Origin: JAMLIA01 sp039810005
GTDB taxonomy: Bacteria; Chloroflexota; Chloroflexia; Thermomicrobiales; CFX8
Reading direction: 5' to 3'
NCBI GenBank assembly: GCA_039810005.1
Contig: JBDHWD010000076.1
Span: forward strand, 1-15,467
DNA length: 15,467 bases
The notes beneath the pieces were generated by a model. That model saw nothing but the letters and a program-made list of their open reading frames with translations, did no database searches and was not told the origin of the DNA. The number at the start of each line of letters is the position of its first letter. Within the stretch, counting starts at the first letter, position 1. The position numbers and the translations under genes were made by a program. Shown here piece after piece: positions 1 to 6,921 of the stretch.

Positions 1-40
1 ATTTGCTTGTGTCTGAGATAGATGCGCGGTCGCCATGAAC

Positions 41-2641
41 CTATGGATCAATGGCTTTGTGACCGCTACTCACCTGTCCCAACACGACCCCCAACGCCTC
101 GTCACCCGGCACAGCCGCCCCACGCGCAAAGGCCGACGCAAACGCTTCGTCGCTGATCTGGGTGCGGAGGAGGGCGAGCTCGCGGTCGTAGAAGGCCTGG
201 ACTGCTGGCAGTGGAGTGAGGCCGCTGGCGTGTAGCAGGGTGCTGGCGACGCCGCACAGCCAGGCGGCATGCTCGGCCTGGCCACGGCGATGGGCGACGG
301 CGGCGTGGCCGAGGATGGCGAGTGATTGCTGGAAGCGGTCGCCGGTGCGCTCGTGCCGCTCCAGGAGCTCACGATAGCCAGCTTCGGCGGTGTCAAGCTG
401 GCCGGACAGACATTGTGCGGTGGTGAGGTAGAGCTTTGAGGTGTTGGCCAGGAACGTCGGGCGCTCAGCTTCGAGCCGGGTGACTGCGTCACCAAGATCC
501 TTTAGCGCGGTCGCGATGTCGCCACGCAGGAGGGCGTGCAGCCCGAGGTTGTGGAGTGCGTGCGCCTGGCAGAATGGGTCGCCGGTGCGTTGAGCGATGT
601 CGTGCTGCTGCTGGAGGTACGGGGCCGCGGTATCGAAATCGCCGAGCGCGATGTGGAGCACCGCAATATCGTTCAGCGCGGCCGCGATTCCGAGCTCAGT
701 GCCGGTTGTTTGCCATTGTTCCAGTTGCTGTTTGAGCAAACTGAGCGCCAGGTGCGGGCCATCGGTCGTTATCCTGGCCCATCCGAGCGTTGCGAAAATG
801 TGTGCTTGGCCGATGGGGTTGTTGAGCTCTTGCCAGATCGCCAGTGCCTCCGTGGCGTGTTCATACACGAGGTCGTGCCGGGCCAGGGGCAGCTCGAAGT
901 GGGCTGCGCCGGTGAGTAGCTCTGCTCGTACACCGGCCGGCAGGTCATCTGCATCAGCCAGCGCGGTCGTGAGCCAGTGGTAGCCAATGCGTCCAAGCGG
1001 GTACTCCAGCCAGTAGGGCCAGAGTGCGGCGACGAGGCGCGCCAGTAAGAGCGTTTCGCCGGTTGTCTGCGCCCAAGTGAGCGCGGCGTCGAAATTCGCC
1101 CGCTCGCGGTCGACGCGCTCAAACCAGCCGGCACGGCTGCCCTTCGGAATGTAAGGTGGCGCGTCCTCGGCGAGGGCGAGCATTGCTCGGGCGTGGCGTT
1201 TGGCGGTCGCTGCGCGTTCGTTGGTCGCGTCGAGGCGTTCGAGGGCGTACTCGCGGATTGTCGCCAGCATCCGGTAGCGGGATGTCTCGCCATCGTCGAA
1301 GCGTTCGATGAGATTGGCGTCGTCGAGCGTGGCGAGCAGGGCGGGGATGGCGGCGGTCGGCAGGTCTGGTCCGTTGGCGACGGCAACCGCCAGCGATGCA
1401 TCCCAGCCGCTGAGGACGCCGAGGCGGGCGAAGAGTCGCTGGGCCGGCGGTGATAGCAACTGCTCGCTCCAGGCGATCGTCGCCCGCAGGGCGCGCTGGC
1501 GTTCGGCGACGTCGCGAGGTCCGTCGCCGGCCAGCGCCAGTACATCGGGGACGCGGCTGACGAGGTCCGGCAGGCTCATCGTATCGGTGCGCGCTGCGAC
1601 GAGCTCGATCGCCAGCGGCAGCCCGTCGAGCCGCGCGCAGAGCGTGGCAACGTCCGGGGCGGACGCCGGAGTTAGCTCGAATTCATGATCGACGGTCTGC
1701 GCGCGCTGAACGAACAGCTTGACTGACGGATTGCCTGCCAGCGTCTCGATCGGCGCTTCAGGAGACGGGACCGGCAGCGGACGGACCGCTCGTCGGTGCT
1801 CGCCGCTGATGTGGAGCGGCACTCTGCTGGTTGCCAGGATCGTGACGCCCGGTGTGGCCTGCAGCAGCCGCACGAGCGCCGGGCCGCAGTCGATGAGCTG
1901 CTCAAGGTTGTCGAGGATGAGCAGCATCTTGCGGCGCGCAAGCCAGGCAGTAACGCGCTCCTCGGGTGATGCGTCGGTGCTGTCGGCGAGACCGAGTGCG
2001 GTAGCGGTCCGTGGCATCAGCTCCGCTGGATCGGTGATGTCAGCCAGTCCGACGAAGATCACCCCATCGGGGAATGCATCGAGGAGTTCGGCGGCGGCGC
2101 GCAGCGCCAGCCGGGTTTTGCCGCTGCCGCCCGGTCCGGTCAATGTAACGAGCCGGACGGCCGCTTGGGACAGATGAATGGCGAGGTCGATCACTTCGTC
2201 GTCGCGTCCGACGAACGAGGTGAGTTCTGCCGGGAGATTGTTCGGTGCGCGCACCAGCCAGCGCTCGAGCAACGACGCTCGCTCGAGTTGGGACGCATGC
2301 AATGCGTCGATCGTCGGGATGCCCGCCGCCCGAAGTGCGCGGTTCGCCTGCGCGCGTGTTACCCGCAGCGCCGCCAGCAGTTGCAGGAGGCCGTCCCAAT
2401 GGTATGGCGCGACCGATTTGCCGCTGAGCCAGCGATTGAGCGTCGCTTTCGATAGCCCGGCCGTCTCGGCGACCTCGGTTTGCTTCTGGCCACCGATGTA
2501 TTCCGCAAGGATCGTCGCGAGCGTCGAGCGGTTCGCCGGTTGAGGTCTATCCTGCACGTGCGCACCATCCTGATCATAGCTGAGCAGATTTCCCTGGTGC
2601 ATTGTTGCGCTCACGATTGTGTATCGTGTGCATATGCTCAT
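41..2641 (-). CDS. HTH / STAND-type ATPase / TPR transcriptional regulator
   Basis: Large cytoplasmic signal-transduction regulator of about 866 aa. Counting from the ATG at 2641, an XRE-like helix-turn-helix (TEVAETAGLSKATLNRWLSG) lies near residues 54-74. It is followed by 'SFVGRDDEV' and a STAND/NB-ARC-like NTPase with P-loop GPGGSGKT (about 169-176), Walker B LLILDNLE (about 240-247), sensor ATSR (about 270) and the GLPLAIEL motif. The rest, from about residue 500 on, is alpha-helical TPR-like repeat. There is no C-terminal LuxR HTH. Proteins with this layout usually bind an unknown effector and control nearby genes. It is divergent from the GPH-type symporter gene, so that gene is a natural target (inference). 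The start is uncertain. ATG 2641 has a GGAG 9 nt upstream. ATG 2602 lies just after a TACAAT -10-like box and a 17-bp palindrome. An ATG at 2689 is also in frame. Domains are clear; effector and target are unknown. Confidence 0.85.
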   Translation of the reverse strand: MSICTRYTIVSATMHQGNLLSYDQDGAHVQDRPQPANRSTLATILAEYIGGQKQTEVAETAGLSKATLNRWLSGKSVAPYHWDGLLQLLAALRVTRAQANRALRAAGIPTIDALHASQLERASLLERWLVRAPNNLPAELTSFVGRDDEVIDLAIHLSQAAVRLVTLTGPGGSGKTRLALRAAAELLDAFPDGVIFVGLADITDPAELMPRTATALGLADSTDASPEERVTAWLARRKMLLILDNLEQLIDCGPALVRLLQATPGVTILATSRVPLHISGEHRRAVRPLPVPSPEAPIETLAGNPSVKLFVQRAQTVDHEFELTPASAPDVATLCARLDGLPLAIELVAARTDTMSLPDLVSRVPDVLALAGDGPRDVAERQRALRATIAWSEQLLSPPAQRLFARLGVLSGWDASLAVAVANGPDLPTAAIPALLATLDDANLIERFDDGETSRYRMLATIREYALERLDATNERAATAKRHARAMLALAEDAPPYIPKGSRAGWFERVDRERANFDAALTWAQTTGETLLLARLVAALWPYWLEYPLGRIGYHWLTTALADADDLPAGVRAELLTGAAHFELPLARHDLVYEHATEALAIWQELNNPIGQAHIFATLGWARITTDGPHLALSLLKQQLEQWQTTGTELGIAAALNDIAVLHIALGDFDTAAPYLQQQHDIAQRTGDPFCQAHALHNLGLHALLRGDIATALKDLGDAVTRLEAERPTFLANTSKLYLTTAQCLSGQLDTAEAGYRELLERHERTGDRFQQSLAILGHAAVAHRRGQAEHAAWLCGVASTLLHASGLTPLPAVQAFYDRELALLRTQISDEAFASAFARGAAVPGDEALGVVLGQVSSGHKAIDP
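2612..2628. promoter_or_regulatory. 17-bp palindrome, candidate operator between divergent genes
   Basis: CACGAT-TGTGT-ATCGTG is a perfect 6-bp inverted repeat with a 5-bp spacer. It lies in an AT-richer stretch between the HTH/STAND regulator and the divergent symporter. A TACAAT hexamer for the minus strand lies at 2640-2645, so the palindrome would sit around +10 of a regulator transcript if ATG 2602 is the real start. Autoregulation, or control of both genes, is inferred from position only. Confidence 0.4.
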
Positions 2642-2688
2642 TGTAGCGCTCTCCATGGAGCAAATGTGGTGCATGATCGGATTGCCCA

Positions 2689-4017
2689 ATGGTCGTTCGC
2701 AGTCTCTCGCGACGTGGCCGCCTGCTCTATCCAGTGGGCTACCTGGGTGTTGAAGCCATGACGCAGGCGCGCAATGTCTGGCTGCTGTACTGCTACGCGC
2801 CGCCGGCTGATGCCGACCGCGATGCGCTCCTCCGAATCTCGACGGTGAGCATCATCCTGTTTGCCGGCAAGCTGATCGAGGCGTTCGATGACACGCTGAT
2901 CGGCTGGTGGAGCGACCGGTCGACAGGGCGACTCGGTCGACGCATCCCGTTCGTCCTGGCCGGTACGCCGCTCATGGCGCTGTTTGGCTTTCTGGTTCTC
3001 GTCCCACCGTCCAATGCCGGGCCACTCGGTGCGGCGTTGTATCTCTTCCTGATGATCGAGCTGCTGTACTTTTTCGCGACAATCGCGAACGCGCCGTACG
3101 ATGCGTTGCTGCCGGAGATTGCGCCGACTGCCGCCGAGCGCATTGATCTCTCGGCGCGGCGAGTCTACTTCGGCATCATCGGCGCTGGGCTGGGGCTGGT
3201 GGGTAGTGGGCTGCTCGTGGCGCGCGTGGGCTTTGCCGCGATGGCTGCGGCTGTGGCGCTGCTGGCGCTGTTAACTCGCTACCTCGGGCTCTTCGGCGTC
3301 TGGGAGTCGGCGCGGCAGAGCGCAGCAGTCTCGCAGGTCAGCCTCCGCGATTCCATCGGCGCATTGCTGGAGCATCGCCGCTTTCTGCGCTTCATGGCGT
3401 CGTTCGTCCTGTTTCAGGCCGCGCTGACAATGCTGCTCGGATTGCTTCCGTATTACGTCAGCGGGGTGGTGCGGCAAGACGCCGAGGGGATCTGGGTACC
3501 GCTGCTCACCGCTGTCGGTCTTGGAACGATGATGCTCGCGATCCCGCTGTTCTCTCGTTTGGCGCGGCGAACGACGCCGCTGCACGGCTACCGGATCGCT
3601 ATGCTCGCGGCGGCGCTGACGTTCCCGCTGCTTGGAGTTGCCGGGTTCGTGCCCGGCATCCCGGTCGAAGGTGAGGCGATCGTCGTGCTAATGCTCGTCG
3701 GCGCGCCACTGGCCGGCGTCTTCCTTTTCCCCGGCCCGCTGGTGGCGGAGATGTGCGATGAGGATGCGCTGAGGTCGGCTGGTCGGCGCGAAGGGGTGTT
3801 CTACGGCGCGCAGGCGTTCGTTGAAAAGGTGGCGACTTCGATCGCCCCGCTGATTCTGGGCCTGCTGCTGATCTTCGGCAGCTCGGCCGAGCATCCGCTG
3901 GGCATCCGGCTGGTCGGGCCGATCGCGGCGATCCTCGTCTTCGCCGGATTCCTTGTGGCCGGAACAGTGCAGGCATCGACGATGGTCCCGACCGCTGCTA
4001 TGAGCAGCAGTGACTGA
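2689..4017 (+). CDS. MFS transporter of the GPH (glycoside-pentoside-hexuronide):cation symporter type
   Basis: A 442-aa polytopic inner-membrane protein with about 12 hydrophobic segments. The N-terminus 'RLLYPVGYLGVEAMTQ' (11-26) resembles the opening of GPH-family symporters. 'FDDTLIGWWSDRSTGRLGRR' (66-85) matches the family's first cytoplasmic loop (D-DP--G--SDRT-T--GRRRP) and identifies the protein. Family members import sugars or glycosides with H+ or Na+; the substrate cannot be read from sequence. ATG 2689 is the only reasonable start, because an in-frame TGA lies 13 nt upstream and the conserved N-terminus starts at once; the ribosome-binding site is weak. The gene is divergent from the STAND regulator with very little space between them and convergent with the cyclic-di-AMP receptor gene (30 nt apart). 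DP is replaced by DT in the loop motif, as in some divergent members. Family assignment is good, substrate unknown. Confidence 0.85.
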   Translation: MVVRSLSRRGRLLYPVGYLGVEAMTQARNVWLLYCYAPPADADRDALLRISTVSIILFAGKLIEAFDDTLIGWWSDRSTGRLGRRIPFVLAGTPLMALFGFLVLVPPSNAGPLGAALYLFLMIELLYFFATIANAPYDALLPEIAPTAAERIDLSARRVYFGIIGAGLGLVGSGLLVARVGFAAMAAAVALLALLTRYLGLFGVWESARQSAAVSQVSLRDSIGALLEHRRFLRFMASFVLFQAALTMLLGLLPYYVSGVVRQDAEGIWVPLLTAVGLGTMMLAIPLFSRLARRTTPLHGYRIAMLAAALTFPLLGVAGFVPGIPVEGEAIVVLMLVGAPLAGVFLFPGPLVAEMCDEDALRSAGRREGVFYGAQAFVEKVATSIAPLILGLLLIFGSSAEHPLGIRLVGPIAAILVFAGFLVAGTVQASTMVPTAAMSSSD

Positions 4018-4047
4018 TACCTGAGCTCGTCGATGAAAGCCTCTGAC

Positions 4048-4386
4048 CTAGACCGGCATCAGCCGTTCGAAGCGCTCGACGTTGTGGACGAAGATGACGG
4101 CCCCGCCGACCTCGACCTCGAAGTTCTCGGGCATGTAGAGCAGGCCCGGCTCCAGCGCCGGTGAATAGGGGACAGCCATCTGCTTTCGGCGGCGGCAGAC
4201 GCGGCGGATGATCGAGATCACCTGTGGAACCTCGTGATCCTCGACACCGGTCATCAGCGAGCTGTTGCCCATGCGGAGAAAGGACCCGGTGCTGCCGATG
4301 CGCGTCACCCGGAAGCTATCCGCGATCAGGGCGTCGGTCAGGTTGTCAACATCCTCGTCCTGCACGATCGCGATGATCAGCTTCAT
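4048..4386 (-). CDS. PII-like cyclic-di-AMP receptor (DarA/PstA family, DUF970)
   Basis: A small cytoplasmic signalling protein of 112 aa, the full length of the family. It opens with MKLIIAIVQDEDVDNL, carries 'FRVTRIGSTGSFLRMGN' (25-41), then 'GVEDHEV' and C-terminal 'VEVGGAVIFV'. It closely follows Bacillus DarA/PstA along its whole length. R26, T28, F36, L37 and N41 fall where DarA-type proteins contact c-di-AMP, so ligand binding is likely conserved. Family members form trimers; their downstream partner is generally unknown. A GAGG-containing ribosome-binding site lies about 10 nt upstream of the ATG. The gene appears monocistronic: the hairpin ending the upstream membrane-protein genes separates it from them, and a TATACT box sits 40 nt upstream. 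No diadenylate cyclase or phosphodiesterase gene is nearby. Confidence 0.9.
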   Translation of the reverse strand: MKLIIAIVQDEDVDNLTDALIADSFRVTRIGSTGSFLRMGNSSLMTGVEDHEVPQVISIIRRVCRRRKQMAVPYSPALEPGLLYMPENFEVEVGGAVIFVHNVERFERLMPV

Positions 4387-4425
4387 CTCGCCTACCTCTG
4401 CTATCTACCAACGGCTGGTACGCGG

Positions 4426-4431
4426 AGTATA
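4426..4431 (-). promoter_or_regulatory. Possible -10 box of the cyclic-di-AMP receptor gene
   Basis: The minus strand reads TATACT, a near-consensus -10 hexamer, 40 nt before the ATG. There is no convincing -35 at 16-18 bp, so this is tentative. Confidence 0.3.
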
Positions 4432-4506
4432 GCGTACCGTCGGGCCAGAGTGCCGAGCGGAATCGCGGAATCGACAGAGCCATGAGTGATATGTGTTTTT
4501 TGAGAA

Positions 4507-4545
4507 ACAGGATGCCCGCTCAGTCGCAGTGCGCGGGCATCCTGT
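4507..4545 (-). terminator. Strong hairpin, probable terminator after the DUF4389 gene
   Basis: A perfect 13-bp stem (ACAGGATGCCCGC with its complement; arms 4507-4519 and 4533-4545) has a 13-nt loop and lies 19 nt after the DUF4389 stop codon. On the minus strand it is followed by TTCTC, so the U-tract is weak. The stem strength and position still favour a 3' end or terminator that insulates the downstream cyclic-di-AMP receptor gene. Confidence 0.6.
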
Positions 4546-4563
4546 CAATGCACTTGAGCGGGA

Positions 4564-5175
4564 TCAGGGTGCCAGGCTGAACGGCGGATACTGGTCGGTC
4601 ACGAGCGCCATCGCGTAACCGACGACGCGGTTGTGCCAGCGCAACACGCCGACGACGAAATCGAACAGGGCGCGCGGGTATCGACCGGTGAAGAGGATCG
4701 CAAACCAGGCGATGAGCACGGCAATCACGACGCCAATGAAGAGAACAGTCAGAACGATGTAGTGTGGGATGGCCAGAATCCACTTGTACAGCGGTGCCCA
4801 ACGGTTCAGGTTGTGTTTTGCATCCGGATAGCTCATCTCCAGATACACCGCCTGTTCCTCATCAGTCGAAGGGTATTCATCGCGCAGCAAAGTCAGGTAG
4901 GCGGTAACTCGATTCGAAAAGCGCAGTAGTTGCAGGTTGAAGTCATACCACCAGCGCGGATATTTCTGTCGGAAGACGATCATTAGCATAATTGGGACAA
5001 CCAGCAGACCACCGGAGCCGAACGTGAAGGCGGATTCCTTCCCAATCAGGCCGAGAACGATGCAGATCGGAATGGCCGCGAAGATGCGAAACGCGGTCGA
5101 CAGGCGGTTCAATGGTCGGTCGGGGTAGTCCACGCTGAAGGACACGGGATAGCTTTGCTCAGTGATGGATGCCAT
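4564..5175 (-). CDS. DUF4389 domain-containing membrane protein
   Basis: A 203-aa integral membrane protein of unknown function. Two related halves each contain a hydrophobic hairpin followed by a YPRxxFDFxxxxLRxxNRVxxYxxLxxDxYP-type signature: 'YPRWWYDFNLQLLRFSNRV' in the first half and 'YPRALFDFVVGVLRWHNRV' in the second. This repeat is the hallmark of DUF4389. The N-terminus 'YPVSFSVDYPDRPLNRLSTAF' is also typical. The start is supported by GGGAGA about 6 nt before the ATG. It lies 98 nt downstream of the DUF4386 gene in the same orientation, with a hairpin in the gap, so it may be the last gene of that cluster or have its own promoter. A hairpin terminator follows. No function is known or proposed. 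Confidence 0.85.
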   Translation of the reverse strand: MASITEQSYPVSFSVDYPDRPLNRLSTAFRIFAAIPICIVLGLIGKESAFTFGSGGLLVVPIMLMIVFRQKYPRWWYDFNLQLLRFSNRVTAYLTLLRDEYPSTDEEQAVYLEMSYPDAKHNLNRWAPLYKWILAIPHYIVLTVLFIGVVIAVLIAWFAILFTGRYPRALFDFVVGVLRWHNRVVGYAMALVTDQYPPFSLAP

Positions 5176-5232
5176 GATGTCTCCCGATTCCTTTCGTTCG
5201 ATCCGGTGCAGAAGTACTGCCGTGACATTTGT

Positions 5233-5262
5233 GCTGCAGAATGGAGTTTGCCATTCTGCAGC
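5233..5262. repeat. Perfect 12-bp hairpin between the DUF4386 and DUF4389 genes
   Basis: GCTGCAGAATGG and its exact complement flank a 6-nt loop, 11 nt after the DUF4386 stop codon. No U-tract follows on either strand, so it is not a canonical intrinsic terminator. It may be an attenuator or mRNA-stabilising structure that sets different levels for the two genes, or a protein-binding palindrome. Confidence 0.55.
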
Positions 5263-5273
5263 CTGAAGTCAAT

Positions 5274-5999
5274 CTAGATAGCGGTCTGCAGTTCATCGGA
5301 CATTGGCTGCGCGGTCACAGGAATTGTCGAAGATGCGTTGAAGCCTTTGGCGACTAGCCAGACTCCTAAGCCAAACTCCCAGGCGGCGATCGGGAGGGTT
5401 GCGACCGCAGTGACCGGGGACACCTGATCCCATAGTCCGAACAGTGAACCGACGTTTGACGAGACGAGCGTGACCGCGCCGATCAGTCCGAGTGTCGGCA
5501 GGAAGCGCGGCACGAGGCGCGAACGATAGAGCAGCGTGCCGAGCAGCAGGGCATTTACGGCTGGAATCAGGCCCTGGCTGATGCGGAACATCTGGTCGTA
5601 GAACGCGACGAGCATCTGGCCCAGAGCTGCGGCATCGGGGCCAGCGCCTTCCTGACGGAGATGGGCGATGGTCAGCAGGCTGGCCACGCCGGCGAAGATG
5701 CCGGCAGCTTCAAGCGTGCGCGAGGCGATGAGGCCCAGCGCCATCCCTTCGTGCTGCCGCTTCAGCACCGGGAACAGCGCCACGGCGGTACCCATACCGG
5801 CGAGGGCGACGATGATCTCCAGAATGCCGCCGACGATCAGCGCGGTGTCTGGGCCGGAACCCAGGATGTAGCCATCCTCATGCACCGAGCTGTAGAGCAT
5901 GAGCGTCGGGATCGAAACGAAGGTCAGCAGGTAGAACAGTCCGGCGATCAGCGCGGTCTTGCGCAGTGAGTCCATCGGTGTCCGTTTCGTGTTCGTCAT
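5274..5999 (-). CDS. DUF4386 domain-containing membrane protein
   Basis: A 241-aa polytopic membrane protein with about six helices. 'LRKTALIAGLFYLLTFVSIP' near the N-terminus, followed by 'ALFPVLKRQHEGMALGLIASRTLEA' and a helix-rich remainder with 'GLIPAVNALLLGTLLYRSRLVPRFLPTLGLIG', matches the DUF4386 family. Its function is unknown. The chosen ATG at 5999 has AAGGGA 8 nt upstream and gives the family's usual N-terminus. An in-frame ATG at 6065 overlaps the stop of the upstream gene (ATGA) and would add a polar 22-residue extension, so translational coupling from there is possible. It follows the small membrane protein gene in the same direction and is probably co-transcribed with it. Confidence 0.85.
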   Translation of the reverse strand: MTNTKRTPMDSLRKTALIAGLFYLLTFVSIPTLMLYSSVHEDGYILGSGPDTALIVGGILEIIVALAGMGTAVALFPVLKRQHEGMALGLIASRTLEAAGIFAGVASLLTIAHLRQEGAGPDAAALGQMLVAFYDQMFRISQGLIPAVNALLLGTLLYRSRLVPRFLPTLGLIGAVTLVSSNVGSLFGLWDQVSPVTAVATLPIAAWEFGLGVWLVAKGFNASSTIPVTAQPMSDELQTAI

Positions 6000-6061
6000 C
6001 GTGGTTCCCTTTCGTGGCTGTGAGTGCAATTCAGACGGTGTGCGGTTGTTCGATGGCCGGT

Positions 6062-6535
6062 TCATGCCTGCGCCTCAGCACGTGCCGGGACGGGCTGGGA
6101 GCCGCCGCGAACGTAGTGCGCGAATGCGTACTTCCACGGCACGGCGACGATCGGCAGGACCACCAGCAGGAAGACGAATGTCAGATGCTCGGTGCGCGGT
6201 GACTCTGCCAGTTGGCCGTTCGACCACCGTGGGTAGGCAACGACAGCCAGCCACAGCACCTTGTAGGTGATCTCCAGCAGTACCAGCGGCAGCAACCGGA
6301 GCGGGTGCAGGATCCCCGGCAGCGCCAGCAGCGAGAACGCCGCCCAGACGCACCACGCAACGGCCTCGTCCGGATTCCACGATCCCTGATGGGTGAGGAT
6401 GTGCGTCCAGGCATCGCGGCCCAGGAAGACGAACATCAGGATGTAGAGCAGCCGGAGCAGATAGATGTTGAAACGTGGGACGCGCGCGTCGTGCGCGGTA
6501 TCCAGTCGAAGCGTGGATCGGACGTTGAGCGCCAA
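6062..6535 (-). CDS. Small hypothetical membrane protein (about four helices)
   Basis: A protein of about 157 aa with four hydrophobic segments: 'YLLRLLYILMFVFLG', 'AVAWCVWAAFSLLALPG', 'LLPLVLLEITYKVLWLAVVAY' and 'LTFVFLLVVLPIVAVPW'. No known family is recognised with confidence; similar small membrane proteins of unknown function are widespread. The start decision matters. A TTG at 6535 has an ideal AAGGAGG 5 nt upstream, whereas the ATG at 6550 has no ribosome-binding site and itself overlaps that motif, so TTG is preferred. It is 34 nt downstream of the 83-aa gene and followed by the DUF4386 gene, consistent with a three-gene transcript. A role in the membrane together with DUF4386 is only suggested by context. 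Confidence 0.75.
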   Translation of the reverse strand: MALNVRSTLRLDTAHDARVPRFNIYLLRLLYILMFVFLGRDAWTHILTHQGSWNPDEAVAWCVWAAFSLLALPGILHPLRLLPLVLLEITYKVLWLAVVAYPRWSNGQLAESPRTEHLTFVFLLVVLPIVAVPWKYAFAHYVRGGSQPVPARAEAQA

Positions 6536-6569
6536 GCGTGCCTCCTTCATCGCCGTGCGGCGGAGCGGA

Positions 6570-6821
6570 CTAGTCGGGTGCAACGCGGTTGACCGAGACG
6601 AGCGGTATGCCCAGGTCGCGCACCTTGCGCAACAGGCCGTGTAAGGCCGACTGGTCGGCAATTGGTCCGCTGATCGTCGTTGTGCCGTCGCTCTCGTTGC
6701 TCAGGCACAGGCCGTCGAACCAGTCGACCCAGCGTGCGTCGAGGTGGCCCTTGACGCGGATTTCGTACTGCCCGGGAATGTGAGCCTGCCCGTCATCTGT
6801 GGGGTCATGTGAGGTACTCAT
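6570..6821 (-). CDS. Conserved small hypothetical protein (YEIRVKGHLDxRWxxWF family)
   Basis: A soluble 83-aa protein with no signal peptide or membrane helix. 'YEIRVKGHLDARWVDWF' (about 19-35), 'DGTTTISGPIADQSALHGLL' (45-64) and C-terminal 'GIPLVSVNRV' are recalled as a recurrent small family in Chloroflexota and Actinobacteria with no assigned function. In genomes it often heads clusters of small membrane proteins, as here. An AAGGGAG ribosome-binding site lies 5 nt before the ATG. It is the first gene of the minus-strand cluster and is preceded within 60-100 bp by the repeated GATGTGGTGA operator-like array, suggesting regulated expression of the whole cluster. Coding status is well supported; function is unknown. 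Confidence 0.8.
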   Translation of the reverse strand: MSTSHDPTDDGQAHIPGQYEIRVKGHLDARWVDWFDGLCLSNESDGTTTISGPIADQSALHGLLRKVRDLGIPLVSVNRVAPD

Positions 6822-6876
6822 TGTGCTCCCTTCGTGTCTGACGCCCGTTCAGTGGTCTGATCAGAAGGTAGGAGCA

Positions 6877-6921
6877 GATGTGGTGAGTACACATCACCAG
6901 ATGTGGTGATTGATGTGGTGA
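6877..6921. promoter_or_regulatory. Operator-like array: three GATGTGGTGA repeats plus inverted copies
   Basis: GATGTGGTGA occurs exactly at 6877-6886, 6900-6909 and 6912-6921, with start-to-start spacings of 23 and 12 bp. TCACCA at 6894-6899 is the inverted core. This creates a palindrome ATCACCA-GATG-TGGTGAT (6893-6910) and a second pair, TGGTGA-7 bp-TCACCA (6881-6899). The array sits 56-100 bp before the start of the 83-aa gene and ends in a run of T. It looks like a multi-site binding region for a dimeric repressor or activator. The regulator is not in the window as far as can be told. Confidence 0.6.
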
